Source: Breoghania sp963678585 (lineage in GTDB: Bacteria > Pseudomonadota > Alphaproteobacteria > Rhizobiales > Stappiaceae). Taken from it: a stretch of DNA of 64,000 bases. Of the stretch, positions 17,648 through 27,200 are shown in pieces. The stretch spans positions 434,001 to 498,000 of the forward strand of contig CAXXGA010000001.1 of the NCBI GenBank assembly GCA_963678585.2. Direction: 5' to 3'. Position 1 is the first letter of the stretch. Every line of letters starts with the position of its first letter. The notes under the pieces were generated by a model that worked only from the letters and a program-made list of their open reading frames with translations, had not been told where the DNA came from and did no database searches. The translations under genes and the position numbers were made by a program.

Positions 17648-18010
17648 AGCTTTTTTCTTTTTGTTTCAAAGGCGTTTAGCCGAGGCATCCGAACCTCAGA
17701 GACTGGCGCCGGGTTCAATTTCCGTCTCTGAACGCCCCTCCGTCTCTAACCGAGCGAACCTTGTCCGGTCCGGTTCGGCGACGGAAAACGCCGCTTTCCT
17801 AATCGATTGTAGGCTGTACCCAACCGATCTATCTGCGGCAAGTTGATCGCTAGGCATGTAAGCAGGGACACCTGAGGTAGGCGTTCTGTGGCGAAAGATT
17901 AAGCAGTTCGGCGGGCGCCGGTCTGGAAGAATTGCAGTGGAAGCAACGCTGGGAATAGCTTTGGATGTCGCGCTACCTGTTTATCATTCGAGGAATCGTG
18001 AAAGACTACC
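17648..18010. other. Gene-free island flank after attL
   Basis: 363 bases with no credible CDS. After the repeat extension (to 17677) I see no integrase start or RNA; this is where an integrase gene would normally sit. Confidence 0.45.
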
Positions 18011-18997
18011 ATGACATTCGTCCCCTTCTGCCAGGCTGATGAGATCGGCGATCGGTTCCTTGCCCTATTGAGCCGACTAGAAATCAAACCTCCATCGCAC
18101 TCATCGGTCGAAAGCGAACTGCTCTCGCTGACCGAATTGATTGCAGTGATGCGAGATCCAAATCTTGCGTCTGCCGCCAATCAGGCGGAAGTGCTCCGTC
18201 GTGCAGCAGGGCTTCACGATTTCGCCGCAAAGGTGCTTAGCGCCGAAGGGCTTCCTGAGTTTGCATCGTTTGAGCCGCACCTAAAATTGCTTGGCGAAAG
18301 CGCTGATAGTTTTTCCACTCTGATTCAAAACGCCAGAGCGATCCTCCCGAACGACGCAAATAGAAAGCTGACTGAGCTGTACATCGCCAGTCTCGCAATA
18401 CATCTTGCAAACTCAATGGACCTTGATTCACCAAACGCCGCCAAGGGCGACAATCCTGACATTCTTTTCAGTTACGCTGGTGACCCTCAGAATGGTAGGC
18501 GCTGGGCCTTGGCGATCAAATCAGTCTCTGGTGCGAGCGGTCAGACCTATTTCGAGCGCATTCGGGGGGCGGCCGATCAGATCGACGCGCCGGCCTGTCC
18601 GGCTGACATCGGTATGGTCGTGGTTAACCTAAAAGATACATTGGAACATGATGCACTTTGGAAGACGCCGTTTCCCAGTCTTCAGTCTGCTATCGGTGAG
18701 CTTCACCAACAAATGCACGAGCGCATGAATAAGGCGGGAGCCGAGCGACCGCAGCAGGAATGGGACGCCCTCTTTACGAGAAAGGTGGTTCGACCAATCA
18801 TCTTCATGGCCCATACCCTGGTGCGAATTACGGTATCCAAGGGTCTTGAAATGCCCACGCCATTGAAGGCCATGATCGCATACGGCGCGAATGGTTCGCC
18901 CGACCCCGTCGGCTACGAAATTACGACTGGTCTTAACGATATGATGCAACGTGTACTCGCGGGTGCGCCTGGCTCGCCCGGCCGCCTCCCCCACTAG
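18011..18997 (+). CDS. Island protein of unknown function (328 aa)
   Basis: No family recognised. It is a soluble protein, helical over residues 10-140, then NPDILFSYAGDPQNGRRWALAIKSVSG at about 155-180. That segment has the PD-x(n)-x-x-K spacing of a PD-(D/E)XK nuclease core (PD ... LAIKSV), but with alanine in place of the usual acidic residue, so it is at most a degenerate match. The C-terminal third is helical with hydrophobic pieces (VVRPIIFMAHTLVRI). ATG 18011 has no good Shine-Dalgarno. The gene stands alone between attL and the phage relics, with lower GC than the chromosome. It could be an uncharacterised defence or restriction component. Confidence 0.6.
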   Translation: MTFVPFCQADEIGDRFLALLSRLEIKPPSHSSVESELLSLTELIAVMRDPNLASAANQAEVLRRAAGLHDFAAKVLSAEGLPEFASFEPHLKLLGESADSFSTLIQNARAILPNDANRKLTELYIASLAIHLANSMDLDSPNAAKGDNPDILFSYAGDPQNGRRWALAIKSVSGASGQTYFERIRGAADQIDAPACPADIGMVVVNLKDTLEHDALWKTPFPSLQSAIGELHQQMHERMNKAGAERPQQEWDALFTRKVVRPIIFMAHTLVRITVSKGLEMPTPLKAMIAYGANGSPDPVGYEITTGLNDMMQRVLAGAPGSPGRLPH

Positions 18998-19092
18998 GCT
19001 CAGGACTTTGACTTGGCGGGCCGTGAAGATTTCCGCCTAGCAGGCCGCAGAAGGTTCGAATACAGGCTTGACCTACGGGCGTCGCTACTTTT

Positions 19093-19335
19093 TCAAGCGT
19101 CAAATACACGCTTCATCTGCTCCGCCCACGGCCGGTCGGCGACCGCAACGAGGTCGTTCAGCGAAAGTGCTGGTGGCACACGCCTGATGACGAGGTGATC
19201 GAGCACCTCGGGCGACAGATAGGCGAGCCGCATCATTCGGCTCACGAACCGATCAGAGACCTTCTCGGCCGCGGCGATATCCTGAATGGTGGAAGCGGCA
19301 CCGGATTCCAGCTGCCGCCGCCACGAGCGCCACTT
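19093..19335 (-). pseudogene. C-terminal relic of a large serine recombinase
   Basis: Too short to be an ORF with a start. Translating the minus strand from 19335 to the stop at 19093-19095 gives about 80 residues, among them RQLESGAAS, TIQDIAAAEKVSDRFVSRMM, RLAYLSPEVLDHL and DRPWAEQMKRVFDA. This matches the C-terminal helix-turn-helix region (SVSEIAxxEKVSxxYVSR..., LaPdive, W.eQ) of large serine recombinases. The catalytic resolvase domain is missing: an in-frame stop lies at 19336-19338 and the phage tail relic begins here on the other strand. It may be what remains of an island recombinase. Confidence 0.65.
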
Positions 19336-19457
19336 TCATCGCCGCCAGCGAAACCGTGCTGGAGCCCGGCCAGGTGCTCAGCGTGGTCGCGCCATCGACG
19401 CCCGACGCCACGCTCGCCGGAATCGGGTTCACGTTGGCCGGCTCGCTGGTCCTCTGA
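19320..19457 (+). pseudogene. C-terminal relic of a phage tail/host-specificity gene
   Basis: The frame ending with TGA at 19455-19457 encodes ATFIAASETVLEPGQ, LSVVAPSTPDATLAG and IGFTLAGSLVL without a start codon. The pattern (value asserted, LxPGxxLxVxAP, ATLAxIxxTLAG) resembles the C-terminus of the last tail gene in siphophages of alphaproteobacteria. It sits directly before a DUF6127-like gene and an endolysin, the expected order after tail genes. Only about 46 codons remain; the family call is by eye. Confidence 0.5.
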
Positions 19458-19475
19458 TCACTCCCGGATCGCGTC

Positions 19476-19766
19476 ATGGACAAGGAACCAGAAAGCGGGG
19501 CGCTGATCGCGCTGCCGGCCGCCGAGTTTGAAGCCCTGCTGGAGCGGGCAGCCGAGACGGGTGCGCGGCGCGCCCTGCATGAGGTCGGCCTCGACGGTCA
19601 GGATGCCGCCGAGGACATCCGCGATCTTCGCTCGTTGCTCGCGGGTTTCCGCCTCGCGAAACAGACGGCCGTCCAGACCGCCGTGCGACTGATCACCACT
19701 GGCGTCCTGCTCGCCCTGATGGCGGGCATTGCTATCAAGCTGAAGCTCTTCGGACCGACGCCTTAA
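19476..19766 (+). CDS. DUF6127-like small phage membrane protein
   Basis: 96 aa: an acidic N-terminal part with EFEALLERAAETGARRALHEVGL (residues 17-39) and DIRDLRSLLAGFRLAKQT, followed by one membrane segment (LITTGVLLALMAGIAIKLKLFG at about 71-92). I recall this layout from DUF6127 proteins found next to endolysins. A holin-like or lysis-accessory role is an inference from position. A terminator separates it from the endolysin. Confidence 0.65.
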   Translation: MDKEPESGALIALPAAEFEALLERAAETGARRALHEVGLDGQDAAEDIRDLRSLLAGFRLAKQTAVQTAVRLITTGVLLALMAGIAIKLKLFGPTP

Positions 19767-19793
19767 CCCATCCGCCCGACCCATCAGACCACC

Positions 19794-19823
19794 GCCCGCC
19801 CTCGTCGAGGAGCGGGCTTTTTT
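19794..19823 (+). terminator. Terminator between DUF6127-like gene and endolysin
   Basis: GCCCGC...CTC-GTC-GAG...GCGGGC stem followed by six T. It lies between two genes of the lysis module, so endolysin expression must depend on read-through or a separate start. Confidence 0.75.
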
Positions 19824-19840
19824 GTGCCTGGAGACCTGCG

Positions 19841-20515
19841 ATGACGACCATGACTTACAAACACTGGCGCGACGTGCCCGAGCGCTCATGGCGCTGGAAG
19901 AATTTCTCCCCCGCCGAGATCGCCTGCCGGGGCAGCGGCTCCCTGCGGATCAACGAGGAAGCGCTCGACAAGCTCCAGGCGCTGCGCGATCGGCTTGGCA
20001 AGCCGCTCATCGTCCGTTCGGCCTACCGCAGTCCGGCGCACAACCGGGCCGTCGGCGGCGCGCCGCGCTCGAAGCACATGGATGGCACGGCCTTCGACAT
20101 CGCCATGGCTAACCACGACCCGGTGGCCTTCGAGACCGCCGCCCGAGCCGTCGGCTTCCTCGGCTTCGGCTACTATCCGCGCTCGGGCTTCATGCACATC
20201 GATCTCGGCCCGGCTCGGCAATGGGGCGAGCGTTTCCCGGTGCGGGCGACGGCGTTCGCCGCGGAAACGCCGCCCGTGCGGGAGGTCTTGGCCGACAGTC
20301 GCACGATGAAGGGCAGTGGCGCCGCAGGCGTGGCGACGCTTGGCGCGGCTGGCGTCGAGGTGGCGCAGAACGTCCTGGCGGAAACCCAGACCGCGATCCT
20401 CCCGCTCGTCCCCTATCTCGACACCTTGCGCTGGGTGTTCATCGCCGTGGCGCTCGCGGGCGTCGCCGTGACGATCTACGCCCGCATCGACGACTGGAAG
20501 CGGGGGCGTCGATGA
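19841..20515 (+). CDS. M15-family endolysin with C-terminal membrane anchor
   Basis: 224 aa. An N-terminal L-alanyl-D-glutamate or D-Ala-D-Ala-type peptidase M15A domain shows the zinc ligands SKHMDGTAFDI (H and D, about residues 73-83) and HIDLGP (about 108). FSPAEIACRGSGSLRINEEAL is the usual start of phage M15 endolysins. The C-terminal part, after a linker, has a membrane helix (WVFIAVALAGVAVTIYARI, about 199-217), so the enzyme may be membrane tethered. GGAG lies about eight bases before the ATG. The stop overlaps the next start (ATGA). Confidence 0.82.
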   Translation: MTTMTYKHWRDVPERSWRWKNFSPAEIACRGSGSLRINEEALDKLQALRDRLGKPLIVRSAYRSPAHNRAVGGAPRSKHMDGTAFDIAMANHDPVAFETAARAVGFLGFGYYPRSGFMHIDLGPARQWGERFPVRATAFAAETPPVREVLADSRTMKGSGAAGVATLGAAGVEVAQNVLAETQTAILPLVPYLDTLRWVFIAVALAGVAVTIYARIDDWKRGRR

Positions 20516-20769
20516 TCGCTGCTCTGTTCACCGGGATCGCCGCCGCCCCGTGGATGCGGGCGGCCCTGCGCTACGCCGCCATCGCACTCGCGGTGCTCCT
20601 GTTCCTGTTCGCGCTCCGGCGCTCCGGCGAGCGTGCTGGCCGGCTCGCCGAACGCCTCGAAACCTCGGAGAAGGTCAATGACATCCAACGCCAGATGCTC
20701 GATGCGGCGGCTCGCCGTCCTCGTGATCGCAGCGATCTCGCTGACCGCCTGCGCGACGGTCGCTTCTGA
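20512..20769 (+). CDS. i-spanin (Rz-like) inner membrane protein
   Basis: 85 aa. One N-terminal membrane helix (ALRYAAIALAVLLFLFALRR, about residues 17-36) followed by a charged helical stretch likely to form a coiled coil (SGERAGRLAERLETSEKVNDIQRQ). Start ATG 20512 overlaps the endolysin stop by four bases. An Rz-type assignment rests on size, topology, position after the endolysin and the lipoprotein gene nested in another frame. Confidence 0.65.
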   Translation: MIAALFTGIAAAPWMRAALRYAAIALAVLLFLFALRRSGERAGRLAERLETSEKVNDIQRQMLDAAARRPRDRSDLADRLRDGRF

Positions 20770-20932
20770 CACCCGCGTCACGACCGTCTGCCCACCGGTA
20801 GTCGAGTATAACCGCGAGTTCCAGGCGCGCGCAGCCGACGAGCTCGATCTGCTGCCGGAGGGGTCTGCTATTGCCGAAATGCTCGCCGACTACAGCGTCA
20901 TGCGGGATCAAGCTCGGACGTGCTTGCCATGA
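20678..20932 (+). CDS. o-spanin (Rz1-like) outer membrane lipoprotein
   Basis: 84 aa read from ATG 20678 (GGAGAAGG just upstream) or 76 aa from ATG 20702. A signal peptide MRRLAVLVIAAISLTAC ends in a lipobox (LTAC), followed by a short periplasmic part (VVEYNREFQARAADELDLLPEG). The gene overlaps the i-spanin in the +1 frame for 92 bases, the classic Rz/Rz1 nesting. Its 3' end overlaps the converging mcrC gene by 25 bases. Confidence 0.68.
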   Translation: MTSNARCSMRRLAVLVIAAISLTACATVASDTRVTTVCPPVVEYNREFQARAADELDLLPEGSAIAEMLADYSVMRDQARTCLP

Positions 20933-22059
20933 TCAGTCTCTTCTTTGAACTGCAACGTGAGCTTCAGAAGTTGCTCACGGATAGCTCCGTTGTCGGCCGC
21001 CAGATCTACAGTGGCGAAGCGAATGAGATGTCCGTGCAACGAGACGGCTTCATCAAACATTTCACCAATGGCCGGGTGCAGGAGCAAGCCCTCCGCGTTG
21101 TCGGCCAGCGGGTCGCTACGTCCTGCCTGTGAACGTATGTACGAATAGATTTGATAGAGGTACCCGCTGCGCAGCGTCGTTTCGCGGCGCCAGCCCGTCG
21201 TCACGATGCTGGTGAACTTGGTGTCGATCACGATACGGCGGGTAGCCAAGGCATCGTCGAGCACAACATCAGTCTGCATCCCGGGCATTATGTCGCGTGC
21301 CCCTTCGGTCCACCAATCGATCGGCCAGTCGAGCAAGCCACCCGTCCGCACGCGCCAGCGCTCCCGTGGCAGTACGGTTCTGTAGAAGCCGCCGACGGCG
21401 CGTTCGAATAGCCGCCGAGCCCACTGCTCTTCCCTTTCCGGCATCGGCAAGGGGCGCGCGCCAGCTCGCTCTGTGGGCAGAACGAGATCCATCGCAAGCA
21501 TCGCCGCTGCGAGCATTTCGCTGTCTTTGGCGTCATGACGACCGGTCCGGTCGGCACTGAGCTCGGCGCGCGATGGCATGGCCCCAGCTACACCTTGCGC
21601 CTGCATGTCTGCCGCCAGCCGTCGACAGCGATGGCGCAGATCGGGGCGCGTTACCAGCCGCGCCACGGCCTCAAGTGCGCCGCGGACGTAGCGGTTGCGC
21701 GGTGTGTCGACGCTGAGCTCGGCGAAGCGGCACGCCACAGCTCCGCGCGCGAGTAACTGTCGGCGCTCCGTGCGCAGCACGTCGATCCGCCCCCGGACCC
21801 GCGATAGGTCGGCGCTGCGGGGACGGTAACCGAGGCTCAGCTGTTGACGCTGACGCTCCTCGACCGCCTGCGCCAATAACTCAGCGACAAGATCGGCGAT
21901 CTCGTCGGGGTTGCGCTCGACGTCGACGCGCGTGGACCCGGCCTTCCGGAATAGGTCCGAGGCGTAAAGCATCAGGAGCCAGATATTGCGTACGGGGATG
22001 CGGCCGATGAACCCCGCAGCAGCGCTCTCGGGCGCAACCCCGGCATCGGCGATCACCAT
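20908..22059 (-). CDS. mcrC: McrC-type nuclease subunit
   Basis: 383 aa read from ATG 22059, whose ATGGTGA overlaps the McrB stop; the open frame goes up to 22113 but that would lie inside mcrB. The N-terminal part (GFIGRIPVRNIWLLMLYASD) is the conserved McrC beginning. The C-terminal nuclease has the PD-(D/E)XK triad in TDVVLDD...RRIVIDTKF (D264, D279, K281), so it looks catalytically competent. In McrBC the C subunit cuts DNA when the McrB AAA+ ring translocates. Last gene of the six-gene operon. Confidence 0.88.
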   Translation of the reverse strand: MVIADAGVAPESAAAGFIGRIPVRNIWLLMLYASDLFRKAGSTRVDVERNPDEIADLVAELLAQAVEERQRQQLSLGYRPRSADLSRVRGRIDVLRTERRQLLARGAVACRFAELSVDTPRNRYVRGALEAVARLVTRPDLRHRCRRLAADMQAQGVAGAMPSRAELSADRTGRHDAKDSEMLAAAMLAMDLVLPTERAGARPLPMPEREEQWARRLFERAVGGFYRTVLPRERWRVRTGGLLDWPIDWWTEGARDIMPGMQTDVVLDDALATRRIVIDTKFTSIVTTGWRRETTLRSGYLYQIYSYIRSQAGRSDPLADNAEGLLLHPAIGEMFDEAVSLHGHLIRFATVDLAADNGAIREQLLKLTLQFKEETDHGKHVRA

Positions 22060-24257
22060 CCCTGCAACAGCCGGTCGAGTGCCTCTCGTGCCGATTTGGG
22101 CGCGTCGAACCAATATTCGTCAAGCAGCGGGCCGATCTCCGTTTCAGCGACCTGACGGAACCACTCGCGCGTTGCGCCGGGTTCGAGTTTTGCCGTCGGT
22201 GTGATATAGCTGTGCCCGATCTCGAACTGACGGCCGAACGCCTCGGCGATCTGCGCATTCAGCGCCACGATACGCCGCTCGATGTCGTCGACGAGGGCGG
22301 GATCGACGCCGCCCTTCTCGGTTACCCACCCTCGCCAGGCTTCACCCAGCCTCGGCTCAAGTCCGACGAAGGCGAAGCGCCTGCGGAACGCGAGGTCGAC
22401 CAGCGCCAGCGAGCGGTCAGCGATGTTCATCGTGCCGATGACAAAGAGGTTCTCGGGGACATGAACCGGGCGGCGGATGCCGTCGGCATCGGGATAGCAG
22501 AGCTCGAGCGCCTCGCGTGGCGTGCGTTTGCCCGCCTCAAGCAGGGTCAGCAGCTCGCCGAAAATCTGCGCAGGGTTTCCGCGGTTGATCTCTTCGATGA
22601 TTACGACGAAGTGGGCTTCTGGTCGGCTCAGCGCCGCGCGGATCGCCTCCATGAAGACGCCGTCGGCAAGGGTCAGCTTGCCATCGCCGCTCGGACGCCA
22701 TCCGCGCACGAAATCCTCGTAGGAGAGGTTTGGGTGGAACTGGACCGCACGGACGCGCGCCTCGTCGCGTTCCCCCATCAGTGCGAATGCGAGGCGCTTG
22801 GCCATCCAAGTCTTGCCCGTTCCCGGCGGTCCCTGCAGGATCAGGTTCTTGCGCGTGCGCAAGCGCTCCAGCAGGCGGTCGATCTCCCTGCGCTCCAGAA
22901 AACAGCCTTCGCGCAGGATGTCGTCAACATCGTATGGCACAGCTGGCGCTGGCGTCTGGACCGGATCGACGATAGCCGCATCTTCTTCGTCCTCATTGGG
23001 CGTCGCGCCGCCTTGGTCGGCCTCGGCCTGAGACTCTTCGGGCCCCTTGTAGTGCCATGCGGCCAGCGACAGTTCGGGGAAGCTGTGGACCGGGTAGCTC
23101 TCCTCAGAAAAGCGCGCCTTCAGATCGTCCACCAGCTTGAGATAGGTGGCGCCACTGCACGGCTTCTGCGGCCCTATCGTCGGGATCCGCATCTGCAGCC
23201 GACCGGTGAGGAACGAGCGCGAGTTGCTGTCGAGGGTTGGGAACTCCCACGGATGCGACCAGTAGAGCCCGGTCGAGAGGTTCCATGAGGCACCCCATAC
23301 GTCGATGGCCGCGTCGTAGCCGGCGATGAATTGGTCCCGCTGATCGGGCTGATCAGATTCCGCCAACGCTGCCGCGGCAGCGAACAGGTCCCATAGCTTG
23401 TCGATGTCGCCTTCGCCGCGCTTGTCACCGTATCGAAAGAACCAGGATCGCTGATTGTTGAGGACCGGAATTCCCTCGAAGGTGCTCGGAGGCTCGTCCT
23501 CCACGCCGATCAGCTTGGCAAGCGCTCCCGCTATCGCGCTCCGATTGGAGTCGGTCATGGATCGGTTGAACGTGCCCATCGCCGTAAAGGGGCAGATGTC
23601 GCGCAGTGGGCCAGTACCGCCTTCCGGGTAGCGGTCCTGCAAATACCCGAGCCCCGCCATCTCTTGCGCGATTGCATGGATGCCGTCGATCAGGAGCTTG
23701 CGGTCTGCCCGGTAGTCTAGGAGCTTTGCCGCAACGGCGCTGTAGAAGGATGTCCAGCGGAAACGCTGCTCGCCGTCCGCGTCGCCGAACCGCTCCCGCC
23801 AGAACGGTTCATTCCGGAACCGGTCGAGGTCCTGCTGCTGGCCCTCGAATGTGAAGGCGAGGAGGCCATCCTCCATCCAGCCGCCCGGCGCGACCCGCCA
23901 AACCGTGGCGCGGTTTGTGTAGAAGTACCATTCGCGGGGCGGCGATACGGGCGTCCAGTTGACCTGAACACGCTTGCCATCGTCTAGATTGGCAGTGATC
24001 GTGCCGACCGCCTTTATGGCCATCACTGAGACAGTGGCGCCGCGGTTGTCGAACGGCAGTTCTCGCTTGCGAGTATAGGACGACTTGATCGCGATCCTGT
24101 CGCCCGGTCGCATCGCGCGCACGAGATCGCCATACTTGCCGTCTTCGTAGCCGTTCTCCCAGATGCCTTCAGCGAGAAATCTGGGCGTCTGGTCTTCGGT
24201 ACGATTATACGCGGCGCCGACAAACCAGCTCGGCCTGGTGTTTGAAATTTCCGACAT
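22053..24257 (-). CDS. mcrB: McrB-type AAA+ GTPase/ATPase with large N-terminal region
   Basis: 734 aa. Motor domain at residues 470-734: Walker A GPPGTGKT (476-483), Walker B VVIIEEINRGNPAQIFGE (551-568), sensor GTMNIADRS and RRRFAF. The MNxxD/IADRS signature marks the McrB clade. Residues 1-130 (SWFVGAAYNRTEDQTPRFL, MRPGDRIAIKSS) resemble an EVE/PUA-like modified-base reader, and 180-400 form a second uncharacterised region. An acidic linker (NEDEEDAAIVDPVQTPAPAVP) joins them to the motor. The target-recognition module is thus unlike the E. coli DUF3578 form. It begins 15 bases after the Res-like gene. Confidence 0.88.
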   Translation of the reverse strand: MSEISNTRPSWFVGAAYNRTEDQTPRFLAEGIWENGYEDGKYGDLVRAMRPGDRIAIKSSYTRKRELPFDNRGATVSVMAIKAVGTITANLDDGKRVQVNWTPVSPPREWYFYTNRATVWRVAPGGWMEDGLLAFTFEGQQQDLDRFRNEPFWRERFGDADGEQRFRWTSFYSAVAAKLLDYRADRKLLIDGIHAIAQEMAGLGYLQDRYPEGGTGPLRDICPFTAMGTFNRSMTDSNRSAIAGALAKLIGVEDEPPSTFEGIPVLNNQRSWFFRYGDKRGEGDIDKLWDLFAAAAALAESDQPDQRDQFIAGYDAAIDVWGASWNLSTGLYWSHPWEFPTLDSNSRSFLTGRLQMRIPTIGPQKPCSGATYLKLVDDLKARFSEESYPVHSFPELSLAAWHYKGPEESQAEADQGGATPNEDEEDAAIVDPVQTPAPAVPYDVDDILREGCFLERREIDRLLERLRTRKNLILQGPPGTGKTWMAKRLAFALMGERDEARVRAVQFHPNLSYEDFVRGWRPSGDGKLTLADGVFMEAIRAALSRPEAHFVVIIEEINRGNPAQIFGELLTLLEAGKRTPREALELCYPDADGIRRPVHVPENLFVIGTMNIADRSLALVDLAFRRRFAFVGLEPRLGEAWRGWVTEKGGVDPALVDDIERRIVALNAQIAEAFGRQFEIGHSYITPTAKLEPGATREWFRQVAETEIGPLLDEYWFDAPKSAREALDRLLQGW

Positions 24258-24272
24258 TCCCCACCCCCCCGT

Positions 24273-27200
24273 CTATGCCGCCATTCGATTTATTATTGAG
24301 GCGACATAGGTGTCTTTCTGATCCTCCATGAACAGCACATGCATGTCCTCCAATTCATGGATCGTCTTGCCCCAGTTCAGCTTGCCGAACCGTGTCGGTG
24401 TGACGATAAAGCTGTTCAGTATGACGTTCTCACTGGCGAGCCTTGCCTGGATGCCCTTGATGACCTGATGGAACTCGATCTTCTTGTGGCCAGGGCCTTC
24501 ATGCTGGAGGCCATGAGGCTCGACGAAAGCCAAGTGCTGTCTGCCGTCCTTCACAAGCCATAGAAGGAAGTCGGGATAGAAATTTCCTGCCTCAAAGAAG
24601 CCCACTCCGCGCCCGCGGCTCTCATTGCGAAGTAAGAATAGTTCAATTCCTTCCGCCGCCAGCCGTGCTTGATCCTTTTCGATGAAGAGGCGCAGATCGT
24701 CCAGGAACTGGAATTCGCTCTCATTCAATGAAACCGGCGCAATCTGTATTTTGCTTCCCTTGGCCGCATGAAGCACGGGCTCGTAGAGATGCGTGCCAAA
24801 CAGGCAGCCTTTCAAGTCGCCAGCACGCAACACCCCGGCCTTTCGAGTGGCTATCTCGCCGGTAAGGTTCTGGATGTCGTTAATGAGCGCTGTTTCGCTC
24901 GCATCGACGATTAGCTGGTATTCGTCCGCTTCAGGCAGGCTTCCGTCGCCGGCCTCGATCTCACGGAGCTCAAGGCGTGGCTCGATAAAGGCCGCCTTGC
25001 AGTAGTTGTAGTATTCTTCCGAGAATCTCTGCAATAGCTCCGCGGCCATCTCCTGCCAAAGCACAACGTTCCCAAAATCCGAGAACTCCATCTTCCCCGA
25101 AGGCACGACGACCTTGTACCAGGTCCGGTCAGTGAGCAGCGTCCTGATCATGGACTTGGAAATGTTGAGATTGTGCCAGGTGCGCTCACGCTTGAATTTC
25201 TCAAGCCGGAAGAAAAGGTCATCGTAGTCTAGGAAGTCCAGGTGACCATCCTCGAAAACGGTCTCCTCCTTGGTGCCCAGCTTGGTGCCCTTCTTGGACT
25301 CGAGAGACTGGATACGAGGATACCAATCTATCGCGACGCCCTTTTGGCGTATCTTCTCTGGGACTAGCGTCAGGGCCGGTACAGCGCCATCCCTCTTGAA
25401 ATCGTACTCGCGACCGTCACCGCGCTTCTTTCGGGGGCGCAGCACCTTGAGGCGTTGCCCGAAGTCGTATGTGACCGTCAGCGGAACTGTGAAGACCTGC
25501 TTCTGATCGTTGCGGGGCAGCTCTTCCTCTTCGAGGAACTTCCGGAATCGCTCCATGAAGTCAGCCTCGATCCCGAAGACATTCAGGGTCTCGACGTACT
25601 GTATGAGTTCCGGTTGATGGGTGGGGGTGGCGAAGCCGCTGCGCTGGAGCGACCAGTCATACCCCTTTAGCCGGACGCCGCGCCCGAAAAGCTGGATAAT
25701 CTGCGCGCCTTCGCTCTTGCCGACATGCATGAGACCAAGGGTGCTGACGCGCCAGCAATCCCAGCCCTCGACAAAGCGTTTGGAACCGATGAGCAGATTG
25801 ACCGGGGAACTGGACAGGTTGAGTTGCCCGAACATCGTCTCGGCAAACTCGGATTCCAGGACCGCGACGTTGTCGAACTCCTGCTCAGCGATATGGGTCG
25901 CCAAGCCGGATGCATCGCCGACGTTGATAAGTCCGAAAGGCTTTTCGGCCTGACCGACACGCAGCATGATCTCGTTCTCGTCGCCCTTGATCCGGGCAAT
26001 CGACAACTCACCACCGGCCCGGTTCTGAAAGAGCTTCTCGAGGATGTCGCGGAACAGGTCGCCGGGCTTCCAGCCCTCCCGAAGCATGAGCTGCTGAAGG
26101 TAGACGAAACCGCCTGCGAAGATGTCGCCGCCGTTCTCGTCGAGCAGACCGGTTTCCTGTGCGTTGCCGGTGAGGATCCGTTCGATTTCGGCGGCCGACG
26201 TACCCTCGCTCTTAAGGAACTTCGCGATGAAGGCGAGGATCTTGCCTACGTCAGAAACTGTGGCCTTCTCGGCCTTGGATCCGGTGGCCTTGGTCACGCT
26301 GGAACCGACGAAAACCCAGAGCGGTTTCTCGATGTTGTAGGGCGCATAAATGCCGTGCTTGTCCTCGTAAAGCTTCAGCTGCTGATAGAAACTCAGAAGG
26401 CACGCCGTCAGGTAAGAAAACTCAAGCTGGGAGAAGGTCCGCGGAAGGTTGAAGATGCGGTAGTCCTTGCCGTAGCCGTCCTCGTAAAAGTACCGATACG
26501 AATAGTCGAACAGGATCGTCTTCGCGTAGGACGCCTCGATGTCGGAGCGCTTTGCGGCGGAAACGGCCTCCTTCAGCGTCGCCGAATACTCAAAGACGAA
26601 ACCCTTCTCCGACAGGCGGGCGCGGCTTCGGAACCAGCCGCGCTCTTCCTGGCTTCCCAGGCCGCGATGGGCTTCATCGACAAGCAACAGGTTCTGGTCG
26701 CCCAGATTGCGCGTCGCGATGACGTTGGGTCCGTCGGTGTCTCCGAGCTTGGTCACCTCGGTGAAGTCCACCTGGCGCAGCCCGTTCTTGCCCGAGGACA
26801 GCAGGTCGCCGCTGTCGGTGAGCAGGCGCGACGCGACGATGTTGCTGCCCTTCATTTCCCGCGCATGCTGCAGGGAAAGCTGCTCGTTCGGCGTGATCAG
26901 CACCGTCCGCGTCAGGTCGTGCTTGAGCGGCGACTTCGAGGCGTAGTGCCGGAATTGCAGGAAGTTGACGTGCATCAGCAACGTCTTCCCCGAGCCGGTG
27001 GCGTTCTGCAGACAGAGCTTGTTCAGGTCGTCAAGCTCGTAGGGCGTGATCCCTGTCTCGTAGCCTTCATCGGTCCAGTACTTGTCGAAGGCATCGACGT
27101 ACTCGTTCAGCGCATCGAGCAGCGCGGCGCGGTCGGCGAAGAACCGGTCGAGATAGATCTCGGCGAACAGCAGCGAGAGCCACTGGTAGTACTTCCAGAC

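Noticed and set aside
17335..17718. Minus-strand 127-aa ORF over tRNA-Ser
   Set aside because: It reads antisense to the tRNA and attL repeat; not a gene.
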